From the NCBI GenBank assembly GCA_029582155.1, contig CM055906.1:11899101-11963100 (forward strand): a stretch of DNA of 64,000 bases, read 5' to 3'. The stretch comes from Panopea generosa. Taxonomy: Eukaryota > Mollusca > Bivalvia > Adapedonta > Hiatellidae. This document shows positions 1-12,112 of this stretch, in pieces. How positions within the stretch are numbered: position 1 is the first letter of the stretch; every line of letters starts with the position of its first letter. The notes below the pieces were generated by a model that worked only from the letters and a program-made list of their open reading frames with translations, was not told the DNA's origin and searched no databases. A program made the translations under genes and the position numbers.

Positions 1-1035
1 GTAATCTCTGTAATGTATATGTATAATGTATGTCATATGTAATCTCTGTAATATATATGTATAATATATGTCATATGTAATCTCTGTAATATAAATGTAT
101 AATATATGTAATTTGTAATCTCTGTAATGTATATGTATAATATATGTCATATGTAATCTCTGTAACATAGATGTATAATATATGTCATATGTAATCTTTG
201 TAATGTACTTGTATAATATATGTCATATGTAATCTATGTAATATACATGTAAAATAAATGTCATATGTAATATCTGTAATGTATATGTATAATAGATGTC
301 ATATGTAATCTCTGTAATATATATGTATAATATATGTCATATGTTATTTGTAATATATATGTATAATATATGTAATATGTAATCTCGGCAATATATATGT
401 ATATTATATGTTATATGTAATATATGAAATATATATGTATAATATATGTGATATGTAATCTCTGTAAAATATGTGTAAAATATATGTAATTTGTAATCTC
501 TGTAATATATATGTATAATATATGTCATATGTAATCTCTGTAATATACATGTATAATATATGTCATATGTAATCTCTGTAATATACATGTATAATATGTG
601 TCATATGTAATATTTGTAATGTATATGTATAATATGTGTAATATGTAATCTCTTTAATATATATGTATAATATGTGTAATATGTAATCTCTGTAATATAT
701 ATTTATAATTTGTGTAATATATAATCTCTGTTATATCTTTGTATAATATGTGTAATATATACTCACTGTAATATATATGTATAATATGTGTAATATATAA
801 TCTCTGTAATATATATGTATAATATACATGTATGTAATATATAATCTCTGTAATATATATGTTTAATATAATAAATATATAATCTCTGTAATATATATGT
901 ATACTATACATGTATGTAATATATAATCTCTGTAATATATATGTTTAATATAAGTAATATATAATCTCTGTAATATATATGTATAATATACATGTATGTA
1001 ATATATAATCTCTTTAATATATATGTATAATATGT
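1..1035. repeat. AT-rich satellite, 38-bp unit
   Basis: Tandem units begin with GTAATCTCTGTAATATATAT and repeat every 38 bp. From about position 780 the units become longer and more variable through inserted CATGTATG blocks. The array is cut by the window start, so its full size is unknown. Open frames on the minus strand here are translations of the repeat and are not genes. Confidence 0.95.
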
Positions 1036-1529
1036 GGAAATTATAAACCCTGTGAGCATACAGGAATCTTTGACGGGTGAAGATAAGAATAGTCCATCCA
1101 GAAGTTTCACCGCTTTTTAACGAAAATGAGACTCCGGTAATGTTCCAATCGAAAGTTGGTTATCTCATTATATCATTTATAAATTCATACTTTTTTTTTT
1201 CTTTCACATGACTAGGATATTTTATTTCATTTACTGCCTTCTGAGAATGACGTTAATACTATCAGATATAAAACAGAAGATAAAAAAATAAAAAATTTCA
1301 TAAATAAACCAAAGATTCAACAAGGAAAAGGTAAAAAGCACATTTGAAAGTAAAAGAAAAAGTTATGTTTGATATTTAGATAAATTATAATGTTAACTTG
1401 TCATGAAACCTGCTGCTTATAGTATTCTTGCTTTTTGAGATGTTCTCTGTAGAATTTTTTTGTCTTTTAAATACAAGAATTCTCGCCTTTTATCAACAGT
1501 ATTTGTAGTTATATAACAGGAGTTAGCAA
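1036..1529. other. Unassigned AT-rich intergenic or intronic sequence
   Basis: Nothing recognisable on either strand apart from short A and T homopolymers. Confidence 0.6.
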
Positions 1530-1945
1530 ACCTAATCATTGTAACTGGGCTACTGGCAGGTAACAACTACAAGACGCATTTTGTCTTTGCAAATCACTGG
1601 CTACGTTCCCAGATATTCAGAGGTGGAAGATACATAGCCTTAACCCTTAACTTCATATAGGTGCCTTTGGACACCTCTAATATAGAAGGATTTTGAATTA
1701 TTGGGTGAATAATGTTTATATTAACTGACAGAGTGGAAAACTGTGAGGGAAGTGTTCAGATTGCTCCTTACAAGCAATCTAAACTCTTCCTGCACTGTTT
1801 TCAAAGGTTTCTGTGATTGGTGCGGGAAACTCGGATCAATGGCGTTAAGGGATAACAAAGTTCATGGCCAATCATTACAGAGACCGTGGCCACACAGGGA
1901 CTCAAACTCATAACCCCCTGGATCCTGGATTGGCTATTGTATTTC
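1530..1945 (-). repeat. SINE-like element, family D (tRNA-derived head)
   Basis: The body (AACCTAATCATTG, ACTACAAGACGC, ATATTCAGAGGTGGAA) and the head near 1880-1945 (AGAGACCGTGGCC, GGACTCAAACTCATAACC, CCTGGATTGG) match the copies near 17.9, 20.5, 22.2 and 43.8 kb in the same orientation. On the minus strand the head carries a B-box-like GGTTATGAGTTTGAGTCCC. The copy is diverged, and the unrelated stretch at 1640-1800 may be an insertion. Confidence 0.6.
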
Positions 1946-2532
1946 ATATGACATATAATATATATATATTACTAATAAATCAATCAATCAAAAAAGTGTA
2001 ATAGGCATAGTACCATCATTGCAAAACAGGAAGTGCTTCTGTGGGGTAGTCGCATGATGGCTGCCATAAATAATCCTAGTTTCTTTTTCTCTAAAAATGC
2101 ATTTTCACATTTTTTATTGTCATTTTTTGGTTTGGGTGGCATTGTTAATCTATTTGAAACATTTCAGAAGCATTGTCATGTTTGACTTGTGAATTTAGAA
2201 GAAAAAAAAAGTTTTTGAGATGGTGGGTATGAATAGAAAATTTTGAAGTTTACTTCCGTTTTTTCAATGGTGTTTACACTTGACATAAAAAAAATCTCCT
2301 ATATGACACATGACCCCTACTTTTTTCATCACATTTCGGTAGTACAGAGGTTGGCAAACAGGAATATGTAAGTTTCACTTCTTTCATTTGGGTCTCTCTA
2401 TGAATGACAAGCCTTCAAACTTTTATTATTTACTATATAATAAAGAACAAAAATCAATGGTGGGGTTACACCTATAGAGCTTATGTCTTTGTAACACTTG
2501 CTGTTCATTATTTTTACTGATTTTTTTCTATT
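1946..2532. other. Unassigned sequence
   Basis: Contains a short TA run and a TCAATCAATCA microsatellite near 1980. No exon or element could be supported. Confidence 0.6.
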
Positions 2533-2768
2533 TCTTTTTTAATGGGGTTAACACCACTTTCAACATATTTCAGGTTATATATGGCATATCCAGTTTTATT
2601 GTTGAGACCATCAGAATGAATCTGAGTAGAACCATTGTCCTTCCACAAGTAATTGGCAAACTTTCTCACATAAAACCTTTTGGAGGGAACAGGACTCGAA
2701 CCTACGTCCTTAGCAGTGAGAGGTAAGTGATCTTCAGACAGTGCGTTTACCACTCAGGTACGGAGGAC
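2533..2768 (-). repeat. tRNA-derived SINE, family C
   Basis: On the minus strand the head reads TACCTGAGTGGTAAACGC (A-box-like) and later GTAGGTTCGAGTCCTG (B-box), with a long variable region as in Ser/Leu-type tRNAs. The body carries CTTGTGGAAGGACAATGG and ends with a copy of the CCATTAAAAAAG tail. Other copies lie near 3.6, 6.1, 10.9 and 26.9 kb. Confidence 0.75.
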
Positions 2769-3297
2769 CTTTATTTTACTGATAAACGATATATAGCCTG
2801 CACTAAACTCACATTTATTCAACTTTCATTATGAGATAAATGACTACTTCTTTAACATTCTCCAACATTCTTAACATTTTAATAGATTAAACCAGTTGGC
2901 TGATGACACAATGTAGCCAGAAATCATTAATACACACAATTGACTACAAATGGTGGGTACAAACACAGAATTCTGGAACATTTTGCCATGAATCTCACTG
3001 CTACACTCATGTGTGGGCAGACAAGCAGGAAGACACATCAAACAATAAACTTATTACATGATGAAAGGATATAGAAATGTTTTTAAAAAAAATATCAAAG
3101 CAGTAACTTTATTTAACCATTTTGTGATGTGTTTAAGAAATACAATAAGAGGATCTGGTACATTCATCAGTAATATCTTAACAAAAGAAGATCACCATAT
3201 GTGATCACCTGATGAAAACTGATGCAAAATGTGTTCATACCAAAAATGACAATGAGGGAAAAAAGGGTGATCAGAATAAAGCTCACATTAAAGATTT
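2769..3297. other. Unassigned sequence
   Basis: AT-rich single-copy-looking DNA. No coding or mobile signature was seen. Confidence 0.5.
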
Positions 3298-3375
3298 GAG
3301 ACAGTATTTTAGTCACATTATACTGACACCAGGCTGAGTAGACCTAGAACTATCCTCTTAATGCTGAGCGTCAAG
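3298..3375 (-). repeat. SINE family A fragment
   Basis: AGTCACATTATACTGACACC followed by a CCTAGAACTATCCTCT block matches the internal part of the family A SINEs near 5.6 and 16.3 kb. The tRNA-like head is absent. Confidence 0.7.
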
Positions 3376-3579
3376 TGTTTTGTTCCTTTTTATATAAGAA
3401 CTATAGTAACTGTGCTATTCATGAAATATATCTGTAACTTCAAAAATTGAAACAATTTTTTTTTTAAATGAAATTAAAAAAAAATATAAACAAAAGTTAC
3501 TACATGTGAAAAATGCAAACACTACTTGAGGGAACACTATATATATTATACATTTACATTCAACACATAACATGTAACT

Positions 3580-3695
3580 GCATATCCAGTTTTATTGGTT
3601 GATGAAGACATCAGAATGAATCTGAAAGCAATGTCCTTCCACAAGTAATCATAGAAATGTCACAAGAATTTCTGGATCAAGGAGGACTCAAACAT
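3580..3695 (-). repeat. SINE family C, partial
   Basis: Shares ATATCCAGTTTTATTG, CATCAGAATGAATCTGA and GTCCTTCCACAAGTAAT with the 2.5-kb copy. It stops at the first part of the tRNA-like head (GGAGGACTCAAAC). Confidence 0.7.
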
Positions 3696-3704
3696 TAATA
3701 AATA

Positions 3705-3882
3705 CAGTCAAACCTCCCTTAAGCAGCTAGTCAAGGGAATGAGCAAAAGTGGCATTTTAAGACAGGCTGTTATTTAATACAGGTTAATTCGCTATGAAAG
3801 CATAGAAATAGGAAATAGTAAATGTGGCTGTCAAATATAAGTGACTGCTCATAAGACGTGCCCACTTACACAGGTTTGACTC
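3705..3882. mobile_element. pogo/Tigger-type MITE
   Basis: Begins CAGTCAAACCTCCCTTAAG and ends with the inverted CACAGGTTTGACTC, flanked by TA on both sides. TA target duplication and CAGT-starting terminal repeats fit the Tc1/mariner-pogo group. Related copies are at 11299-11474, 21386-21565 and a longer one at 29531-30637. It has no coding capacity. Confidence 0.75.
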
Positions 3883-4285
3883 TAAGTTTTTATTTAGCGA
3901 GCTAACTCAAATAAATGTATCCATCTTCCATAATGCCCTCAAATCATGTTTGTGATGAATATGATGTATTCCTTTTTTTTCCTTCAATATTTAGGTAAAG
4001 CTATTCATTCAATGTCATGACATAAAATTTGTGTAAGGTGTTAGCACCAATTATGTGATTTACCCATGTTCCATTGCATTTGTAAAGTGACCTTTGATCC
4101 TGTAACTATTTTCAATATGTATTTTATCTTTCTCAAAGTTTAAAGGGAATATAATCATCAGGATTTTTCAAATTTTAAAATTGGCCAAAACATTTTTTTC
4201 CAATATAATACCTCATATATATTCTCACTGCCAAAAGGATATTTATTTAAACATCCTAAAATATTATATTAAAATGGATTTCCTT
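3883..4285. other. Unassigned sequence
   Basis: AT-rich. Nothing recognisable on either strand. Confidence 0.5.
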
Positions 4286-4595
4286 AACTTGGGCCAGGGG
4301 TCTAAATGATATACAGTAGAACTTGGGCCAGGGGTCTAGATTATATACAGTAGAACTTGGGCCAGGGGTCTAAACTATATACAGTAGAACTTGGGCCAGG
4401 GGTCTAGATGATATACAGTAGAACTTGGGCCAGTGGCCTAGATTATATACAGTAGAACTTGGGCCAGGGGTCTAGATTATATACAGTAGAACTTGGGCCA
4501 GGGGTCTAGATTATATACAGTAGAACTTGGGCCAGGGGCGTAGATTATATACAGTAGAACTTAGGCCAGGGGTCTATATCATATACAGTAGAACT
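4286..4595. repeat. 34-bp minisatellite
   Basis: About nine head-to-tail copies of a 34-bp unit starting ACTTGGGCCAGGGGTCTAGA and ending ATATACAGTAGA. Copies differ at a few positions. Confidence 0.95.
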
Positions 4596-5507
4596 TTGAT
4601 AGCTCCAACTCGGTTGGCTGGAACACCACCGATCGCTTGAACAACAAACCCGGTCCCTGCCAAATTCCTATTTAATTTCGTTTGTTCTACCACCGATGGC
4701 TAGAACACTGATAGGTTGAACAGTCAAACTAGAAATTAGGTCCCGCCAACACACTTACGTGTTTTTCACACCTTTCGGTCGAACAACTGATTAAAGATAA
4801 AGAAAATCAGAGAAGTTTGCTATGTTTCTTCATGCATTCAAAGGTGTGAAGTAATTTCTACACGTCATAATATTCCCACTGTCTTAAAAAGCGAGAAGTT
4901 TGTTATGATAATTTGGTGAGTGTGTTTATAACTGGTTACACGTTTGCTTTAATTGTATACCACATGTTGCATTAATTAAGTTAATTTGATTCTTAACTTG
5001 ATGTTTATTTGTAATTTAAGATGAAGTCAAAATAAAACCAATTTATATTGCAAACATTGAAAAGTAAAGAGTGTCACATACAATTTTACCCTATAAATTT
5101 TAGACATGGGAAGTCTCATTGCACAATGTCAAATTTAACAACACATTTACCTGAAGAAAAATGGCTGAGCAACTTAGTGACGGACCCGGTAATCAGGGTA
5201 TACATGTAACTAAGACAGCCTCTTTGATGATTGCAGAGGAACTTGGTGAAGGACCCGGTAAAACTGGAGTGTGATTATCATGTCATTTACATTCTCAAGC
5301 TTAATATAGCTATTTATACATGAGTATATACAATTATGACGATAAAAGGAAAATTAAGTAATTTTAGTGTAATACAATTAATTATATTTAGAAATTATAA
5401 TTTCCTGTATATTGGATTTTCTGCATAAACAAGAAATACTCTTCATTTACATCATCTATTGCACCTGTTCAAAGGGTACACATAGGATTCAATAACACGC
5501 TCACAAA
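4596..5507. other. Unassigned sequence with a short direct repeat
   Basis: Contains two diverged occurrences of an AACTTGGTGAAGGACCCGGT-like string near 5170 and 5240. No exon or element could be supported. Confidence 0.5.
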
Positions 5508-5822
5508 CATACTTTTACACCATGTTGTTGTATCACTTTCAACAATTTTTCAGTCATATCGCGACGGTGTCTACTTGAGACATTATTCTGAGCGCTGTCA
5601 CACTGGAGTATCATGCCACAGACACATGGTATGATACCCCACCCAGTCACATTATACTGACACCAGGCCAACCAGACCTAGAACTCTCCTCTAAATGATG
5701 AGCGTCAATCGAGGAAGCTTCTAGTACCATTTTTAAAGTCTTTGGTATGACCCGGCCGGGTATCGAACCCACGACCTTCCACATGCAAGGCGGACGCTCT
5801 ACCACTAGACCACGCCGCAGTT
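5508..5822 (-). repeat. tRNA-derived SINE, family A, near full length
   Basis: The minus-strand head reads GTGGTCTAGTGGTAGAGCG (A-box) followed by GTCGTGGGTTCGATACCC (B-box). A body containing AGGTCTGGTTGGCCTGGTGT follows, and the tail runs to about 5508. It is the best preserved of the three family A copies here. Confidence 0.85.
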
Positions 5823-6119
5823 CACCATGTACATGTACGATGATTGTTGTACCAGGCTTGACTCAAACTACAGCTGACTCGAACTATTTTGTCCAGTCCG
5901 GTCGAGTTTTAGCGATCGAAGTTCTACTGTACTTAAACCTTAGAAAGAACCCAAATGATGATGCAAAGGTCATCAAGCAGTATTTAAGTGCTGTCTTTTT
6001 TTAGAATATGGATTTCGTTTCAAGTTTACCATTCCAATTTCATATAAATTTTGTCACGATTTGGTGGATTTGACATACCAAACCATTCGGATTTTTTTTT
6101 CTTTAATGACATTTCAACA

Positions 6120-6385
6120 CATCACAGGTTATATATGGTAACCAGTTTTATTGGTGAAGGAAAACACTAGATGCATATTCACTCCCTTGGATAAAAAAGC
6201 ACCTTTTTTTTCATATGCACTTGGTACCTTATTGCACCAATGGGACATACATGAATCTGAGTAGAACCACCATCCTTCCACAAGCAATTGACCGACAATC
6301 TCAAATTATATGTTTTGCTAACTGTACTAGTCTCGAATGAATGACTTCAGCAGAGGCCTTAGACCAATCAGTCATGACAGACCCT
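6120..6385 (-). repeat. SINE family C, interrupted
   Basis: CACAGGTTATATATGG, CCAGTTTTATTGG, GAATCTGAGTAGAACCACC and CCTTCCACAAGCAATTGACC match the other family C copies. About 90 bp of unrelated sequence interrupts it near 6165-6250, and the head is degraded. Confidence 0.7.
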
Positions 6386-6621
6386 CCAACTGAAGATACA
6401 ACTGATATGAGGCATGTAATAACAGTTCAGAGCTAACTTAAAGCAATGTACAAACCTTGTACGAGACATGGAATGTCTTACGTATGTACACATCCAGCCA
6501 TACAGAGCTACCGGTATTGCATCATCACTCCTTACCAGACACAATCACATGCAAGAAAAAAGCTCTGTACAGGACCTGAAAAAAAATATAAAAACACATG
6601 ATTTTGTGCTATAATTGCCTG

Positions 6622-9600
6622 TATAGGGAGAGAAGAAACTCTTGAACAGCCTTCATGTTTAATTACAGGGAGAGACGACACTCCTGAACAGCCTTCATGT
6701 TTAATTATAGGGAGAGAAGACACTCCTGAACAGCCTTCATGTTTAATTACAGGGAAAGAAGACATTCCTGTTTAATTATAGGGAGAGAAGACACTCCCGA
6801 ACAGCCTTCATGTTTAATTATAGGGAGAGAAGACACTCCTGAACAGCCTTCATATTTAATTATAGGGAGAGAAGACACTCCTGAACAGCCTTCATGTTTA
6901 ATTATAGGGAGAGAAGACACTCCTGAACAGCCTTCATGTTTAACTATAGGGAGAGAAGACACTCCTGAACAGCCTTCATGTTTAAATTATAGGGAGAGAA
7001 GACACTCCTGAACAGCCTTCATGTTTAATTATAGGGAGAAAAGACACTCCTGAACAGCCTTCATGTTTAATTACAAGGAGAGAAGACACTCCTGAACAGC
7101 CTTCATGTTTAATTATAGGGAGAGAAGACACTCCTGAGCAGCCTTAATGTTTAATTACAGGAAGAGAAGACGCTCCTGAACAGCCTTCATGTTTAAATTA
7201 TAGGGAGAGAAGACACTCCTGAACAGCCTTCATGTTTAATTATAGGGAGAGAAGACACTCCTGAACTACCTTCATGTTTAATTACAGGGAGAGAAGACAC
7301 TCCTGTTTAATTATAGGGAGAGAAGACACTCCTGAACAGCCTTCATGTTTAATTACAGGGAGAGAAGACACTCCTGAACAGCCTTCATGTTTAATTATAG
7401 GGAGAGAAGACACTCCTGAACAGCCTTCATGTTTAATTACAGGGAGAGAAGACGCTCCTGAACAGCCTTCATGTTTAATTACAGGAAGAGAAGACGCTCC
7501 TGAACAGTCTTCATGTTTAATTACAGGGAGAGAAGACACTCCTGAACAGCCTTCATGTTTAATTACAGGAAGAGAAGACGCTCCTGAACAGCCTTCATGT
7601 TTAATTACAGGGAGAGAAGACTCTCCTGAACAGCCTTCATGTTTAATTACAGGGAGAGAAGACAGTCCTGAACAGCCTTCATGTTTAATTACAGGGAGAG
7701 AAGACAGTCCTGAACAGCCTTCATGTTTAATTACAGGGAGAGAAGACAGTCCTGAACAGCCTTCATGTTTAATTACAGGGAGAGAAGACAGTCCTGAACA
7801 GCCTTCATGTTTAAATTATAGGGAGAGAAGACACTCCTGAACAGCCTTCATGTTTAATTACAGGGAGAGAAGACAGTCCTGAACAGCCTTCATGTTTAAT
7901 TACAGGGAGAGAACACAATCCTGAACAGCCTTCATGTTTAATTACAGGAAGAGAAGACGCTCCTGAACAGCCTTCATGTTTAATCACAGGAAGAGAAGAC
8001 GCTCCTGAACAGCCTTCATGTTTAATTACAGGGAGAGAAGACAGTCCTGAACAGCCTTCATGTTTAATTACAGGGAGAGAAGACAGTCCTGAACAGCCTT
8101 CATGTTTAATTACAGGAAGAGAAGACGCTCCTGAACAGCCTTCATGTTTAAATTATAGGGAGAGAAGACACTCCTGAACAGCCTTCATGTTTAAATTATA
8201 GGGAGAGAAGACGCTCCTGAACAGCTTTCATGTTTAATTACAGAGAGATTAGACGCTCCTGAACAGCCTTCATGTTTAAATTATAGGGAGAGAAGACACT
8301 CCTGAACAGCCTTCACGTTTAATTACAGAGAGAGAAGACGCTCCTGAACAGCCTTCATGTTTAAATTATAGGGAGAGAAGACACTCCTGAACAGCCTTCA
8401 TGTTTAATTACAGGGAGAGAAGACACTCCTGAACAGCCTTCATGTTTAATTACAGAGAGAGAGAAGATGCTCCTGAACAGCCTTCATGTTTAATTATAGG
8501 GAGAGAAGACACTCCTGAACAGCCTTCATGTTTAATTACAGAGAGAGAAGACACTCCTGAACAGTACCTTCATGTTTAATTACAGGGAGAGAAGACACTC
8601 CTGAACAGCCTTCATGTTTAATTACAGAGAGAGAGAAGATGCTCCTGAACAGCCTTCATGTTTAATTATAGGGAGAGAAGACACTCCTGAACAGCCTTCA
8701 TGTTTAATTATAGGGAGAGAAGACACTCCTGAACAGCCTTCATGTTTAATTACAGAGAGAAAAGACACTCCTGAACAGTCTTCATGTTTAATTACAGGGA
8801 GAGAAGACACTCCTGAACAGCCTTCATGTTTAATTACAGGGAGAGAAGACACTCCTGAACTGCCTTCATGTTTAATTATAGGGAGAGAAGACACTCCTGA
8901 ACAGCTTTCATGTTAAAATTATAGGGAGAGAAGACACTCCTGAACAGCCTTCATGTTTTATTGCAGGGAGAGAAGACACTCCTGAACAGCCTTTATGTTT
9001 AATTACAGGGAGAGAAGACACTCCTGAACAGCCTTCATGTTTAATTATAGGGAGAGAAGACACTCCTGAACAGCCTTCATGTTTAAATTACAGAGAGAGA
9101 AGACACTCATGAAGAGCCTTCATGTTTAATTACAGGGAGAGAAGACTCTCCTGAACAGCCTTCATGTTTAATTATAGGGAGAGAAGACACTCCTGAACAG
9201 TCTTCATTTTTAATTACAGGGAGAGAAGACACTCCTGAACAGCCTTCATGTTAAATAACAGGGAGAGAAGACACTCCTGAACAGCCTTCATGTTTAATTA
9301 CAGGGAGAGAAGACACTCCTGAACAGCCTTCATGTTTAATTACAGAGAGAGAATACACTCCTGAACAGCCTTCATGTTTAATTACAGAGAGAGAAGACAC
9401 TCCTGAACAGCCTTCATGTTTAATTACAGGGAGAGAAGACACTCCTGTTTAATTATAGGGAGAGAAGACACTCCTGAACTACCTTCATGTTTAATTACAG
9501 GGAGAGAAGACACTCCTGAACAGCCTTCATGTTTAATTATAGGGAGAGAAGACACTCCTGAACTACCTTCATGTTTAATTACAGGGAGAGAAGACACTCC

Positions 9601-10069
9601 TGAACTGCATTCATGTTTAATTACAGGGAGAGAAGACACTCCTGAACAGCCTTCATGTTTAATTATAGGGAGAGAAGACGCTCCTGAACAACCTTCATGT
9701 TTAATTACAGAGAGAGAAGACACTCCTGAACAGCCTTCATGTTTAATTACAGGGAGAGAAGACACTCCTGTTTAATTATAGGGAGAGAAGACACTCCTGA
9801 ACTACCTTCATGTTTAATTACAGGGAGAGAAGACACTCCTGAACAGCCTTCATGTTTAATTATAGGGAGAGAAGACACTCCTGAACTACCTTCATGTTTA
9901 ATTACAGGGAGAGAAGACACTCCTGAACTGCATTCATGTTTAATTACAGGGAGAGAAGACACTCCTGAACAGCCTTCATGTTTAATTATAGGGAGAGAAG
10001 ACGCTCCTGAACAACCTTCATGTTTAATTACAGAGAGAGAAGACACTCCTGAACAGCCTCCATGTTTAA
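6622..10069. repeat. 42-bp minisatellite array, about 80 units
   Basis: Tandem units of 42 bp, consensus GGAGAGAAGACACTCCTGAA plus CAGCCTTCATGTTTAATTAC, fill 3.4 kb. Because 42 is a multiple of three, both strands show repetitive open frames (one reads REDTPEQPSCLITG). There is no start context, splice logic or non-repeat extension, so I do not call a protein. Four units lack 13 bp and are 29 bp long (near 6765, 7300, 9440 and 9765). The last two mark a 323-bp higher-order duplication, with 9416-9738 repeated from 9739. Confidence 0.95.
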
Positions 10070-10164
10070 AAAGAATGTTATATTATTCTACATTGATTGT
10101 GAAAATAATCACAAACATGCACAAATTCTTTCTGGGTAGAACCAGCATATACAAATACAATGCC

Positions 10165-10385
10165 TTTGTGCACGACAGATAGCCGTGGCAGAGGATATTC
10201 ACAGCTGATATAGAGTTGGCTGCTCACGCCAGAGGTTGCAGGTTCAATACCCAGCTTGAGCAGATGCCTCTCATATAACAACACTCAGTACTGGTTCTTC
10301 CCAGGAAGTGGACTCAAAAAGGTTCATATAAGCTCTGAGCTTTCATCGCAATCAAGCTAAAATAAATTAGTATAAATTAAACTAA
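10165..10385 (+). repeat. tRNA-derived SINE, family B
   Basis: A tRNA-like head (AGATAGCCGTGGCAGAGG, then GGTTGCAGGTTCAATACCC) is followed by a body with CTCAGTACTGGTTCTTCCC and a 3' end AGCTTTCATCGCAATCAAGC then AAATAAATTAG. A second copy lies at 58581-58755. Confidence 0.8.
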
Positions 10386-10847
10386 TAATAAGATTTCAAA
10401 ATCACAGAAATGTGTAATAACATTTATTCATCCAAAAGGAGAATGTTATATTTACAGTATCCACTACTAACACCTTTCAGTGAGCTAGTAGAAGTGTCTA
10501 TAATACTGACATACTTTGAATAATTTAAGCATTTTTCAAAAATAAGACAAACATTTTTTTTTTTTAAAATATGCTAAAAGATAATTAAGTGCATTAAATA
10601 TTATTGTATTCTTAATGAAAATGGACACCAGTTGCAGCAAGAGTCACAGTCAAGATACGTAGACTGGCTACTGTATGCACGTTATCGAATCTCTTGTTAA
10701 CAGCCATTTTTAAACAATGCCGCATTCAGAATCTCTGTTTTCATCGTTACGTTTACGGCTAACACGTGGAATTCACACTGTCTGTTTAAGTAACTGTGGT
10801 GTGCACAGGTTTTACAAAGCAGAAAGTAAAAATTGTTGAACATCATA
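10386..10847. other. Unassigned sequence
   Basis: No exon of the neighbouring TRRAP-like locus and no mobile element could be supported. Confidence 0.5.
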
Positions 10848-10990
10848 TAGTATTTTGTTCTGTATACTTGAGGAAGGATGGTGGTTCTACTCAGATTCAT
10901 TCGGGGGAGGTGTTCGTTCACAAGTAAAACTGGACGTGCATATATAAGTAAACGTGTTATATCTTGAAAATATTATTAAACCCCATTCAA
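10848..10990 (+). repeat. SINE family C, opposite orientation
   Basis: GGAAGGATGGTGGTTCTACT, CAGATTCATTC and AAAACTGGACGTGC are the reverse complement of the other family C copies, ending in ATTAAACCCCATT. Confidence 0.7.
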
Positions 10991-11107
10991 CCAAGGAAGA
11001 CATGAAGCATCATTTGTGGAAGTTTTAAAACTTGTTTAAACAATTAATCATTTTAAAACTTCTTAAATTTTCTTATAAAATAATTATTGGGCATATTAAC
11101 GTGATAC

Positions 11108-11198
11108 CTTTGGTAGCAGTTTTGTTTTGGCCTCGAGTATCTTTATACATTTCTTCAACTTGTTGGTCAGACTGTGTAGTTTAGTAGACCCTGGAACA
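11108..11198 (-). pseudogene. TRRAP: TRRAP-like exon (VPGSTKLH segment)
   Basis: Acceptor TTTGCAG precedes the exon and GTATCA donor follows AAG. The 91-nt exon reads VPGSTKLHSLTNKLKKCIKI, continues LEAKTKLLPK, and is intact. It matches the conserved TRRAP segment that follows the FTTDFDF region. It begins in a phase that fits the 11957 exon end, so the two were originally consecutive. Confidence 0.85.
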
Positions 11199-11298
11199 CT
11201 GCAAATAGCAAATTTAAAATAAGATTTTCTCAGAGCATTTAAAAAGAAAATTTCTTTGTCAATGATTTTCACTTTTGTATCTTACTTTTGCTGGTCTA

Positions 11299-11474
11299 CA
11301 GTTAAACCTGTCTTAAACAGCCAGTCAAGCGAAGGAGCAAAAGTGACCCTTTAAGACAGGTTGTTGCTTAAGTTAATTTACTCTGAAATTTACATAGAAA
11401 TGGGAAATAGAAAATATGGTTGCTTAAGACAGGTTGCTGCTTAATAGAGATGACCGTTTACACAGGTTTGACTG
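11299..11474. mobile_element. pogo/Tigger-type MITE
   Basis: Starts CAGTTAAACCTGTCTTAAAC and ends TTTACACAGGTTTGACTG, with TA on both sides. It shares internal blocks such as GAGCAAAAGTG and ACATAGAAATGGGAAATAG with the 3705 copy. It lies in an intron of the TRRAP-like locus. Confidence 0.8.
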
Positions 11475-11799
11475 TATTTTCAACAGTATGGAAGTGAGGT
11501 TAACCCCATCCAAGAAAAAACTTATTAATAAGAATATATTGTTAAAATAATTATTTGGAACCTATTCACAAAAACTACTCTCGTGAAGTCAATTTTAACT
11601 AACATTTATCTCAACTTATTTTCTATATATCTGCATATAATTGACAATACCATTAAGTCCCTCAATTGGCTAGTCCTATTCCTGATGATGAGACGAACTC
11701 ACACTCCCTCCCTCTTTGTTACATTATGCAAAGTTTCTTGACATATTCTATTCGGATATATATATATATATATATATTTGTAATACTGTCAAATATTTA
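11475..11799. other. Unassigned intronic sequence with a TA run
   Basis: Contains a (TA)n tract near 11755-11776. No exon was found. Confidence 0.5.
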
Positions 11800-11956
11800 A
11801 TAGATTGATTTTCGGAGACAGATTTTCGGAGACAGATTCACAAAAGCTGTAAGCTTTCTTCTGAATCCCTTTCATAATTGTTTACACATGTGTTAACTAA
11901 TATGTGATATTTTCAATATAATTGTTTACTATTTGTGAATAAAATATGTTTAAACT
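11800..11956 (+). mobile_element. 3' tail of a LINE-type retroelement
   Basis: Ends AATAAAATATGTTTAAACT at 11938-11956, the same terminus as the LINE at 59757 and the tail at 26699-26717. Upstream is a short duplicated TTTTCGGAGACAGAT and an AAGCTGTAAGCTTTCTTCTG block. The terminal base abuts the last base of a TRRAP-like exon. Confidence 0.6.
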
Positions 11957-12112
11957 AAGTCAAAATGTGTTGTAAACTGACTTCATGTGCTGGAAGATCC
12001 TGGGCTGTGGCCTGCTCTCGTTGGGCCATAGATTCTGATTTGGCACTAGGGAAACACTGGAGACGTTCTCAATTCCCACACCAAATGTACTCACAAGCTT
12101 CTTTACCATTGG
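11957..12112 (-). pseudogene. TRRAP: TRRAP-like exon remnant (VKKLVSTFGVG segment), donor lost
   Basis: Reads VKKLVSTFGVGIENVSSVS, then a deletion and frameshift move into SAKSESMAQREQATAQD, and further one-base losses follow before TTTTGACTT. The exon should end there with a GT donor. Instead AGTTTAAACATATTTTATT, the reversed terminus of a retroelement, follows at once. No convincing acceptor was found on the 5' side; its start is approximate. Confidence 0.75.

Noticed and set aside
1-1035. CRISPR-like appearance of regularly spaced repeats
   Set aside because: Units are contiguous, with no unique spacers, and the genome is clearly eukaryotic. The same holds for the other arrays.
6739-10182. 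Long repetitive open frames on both strands in the 42-bp array (REDTPEQPSCLITG type)
   Set aside because: They arise because the unit is 14 codons long. There is no unique coding sequence, start context or conserved bias, and both strands are equally open.
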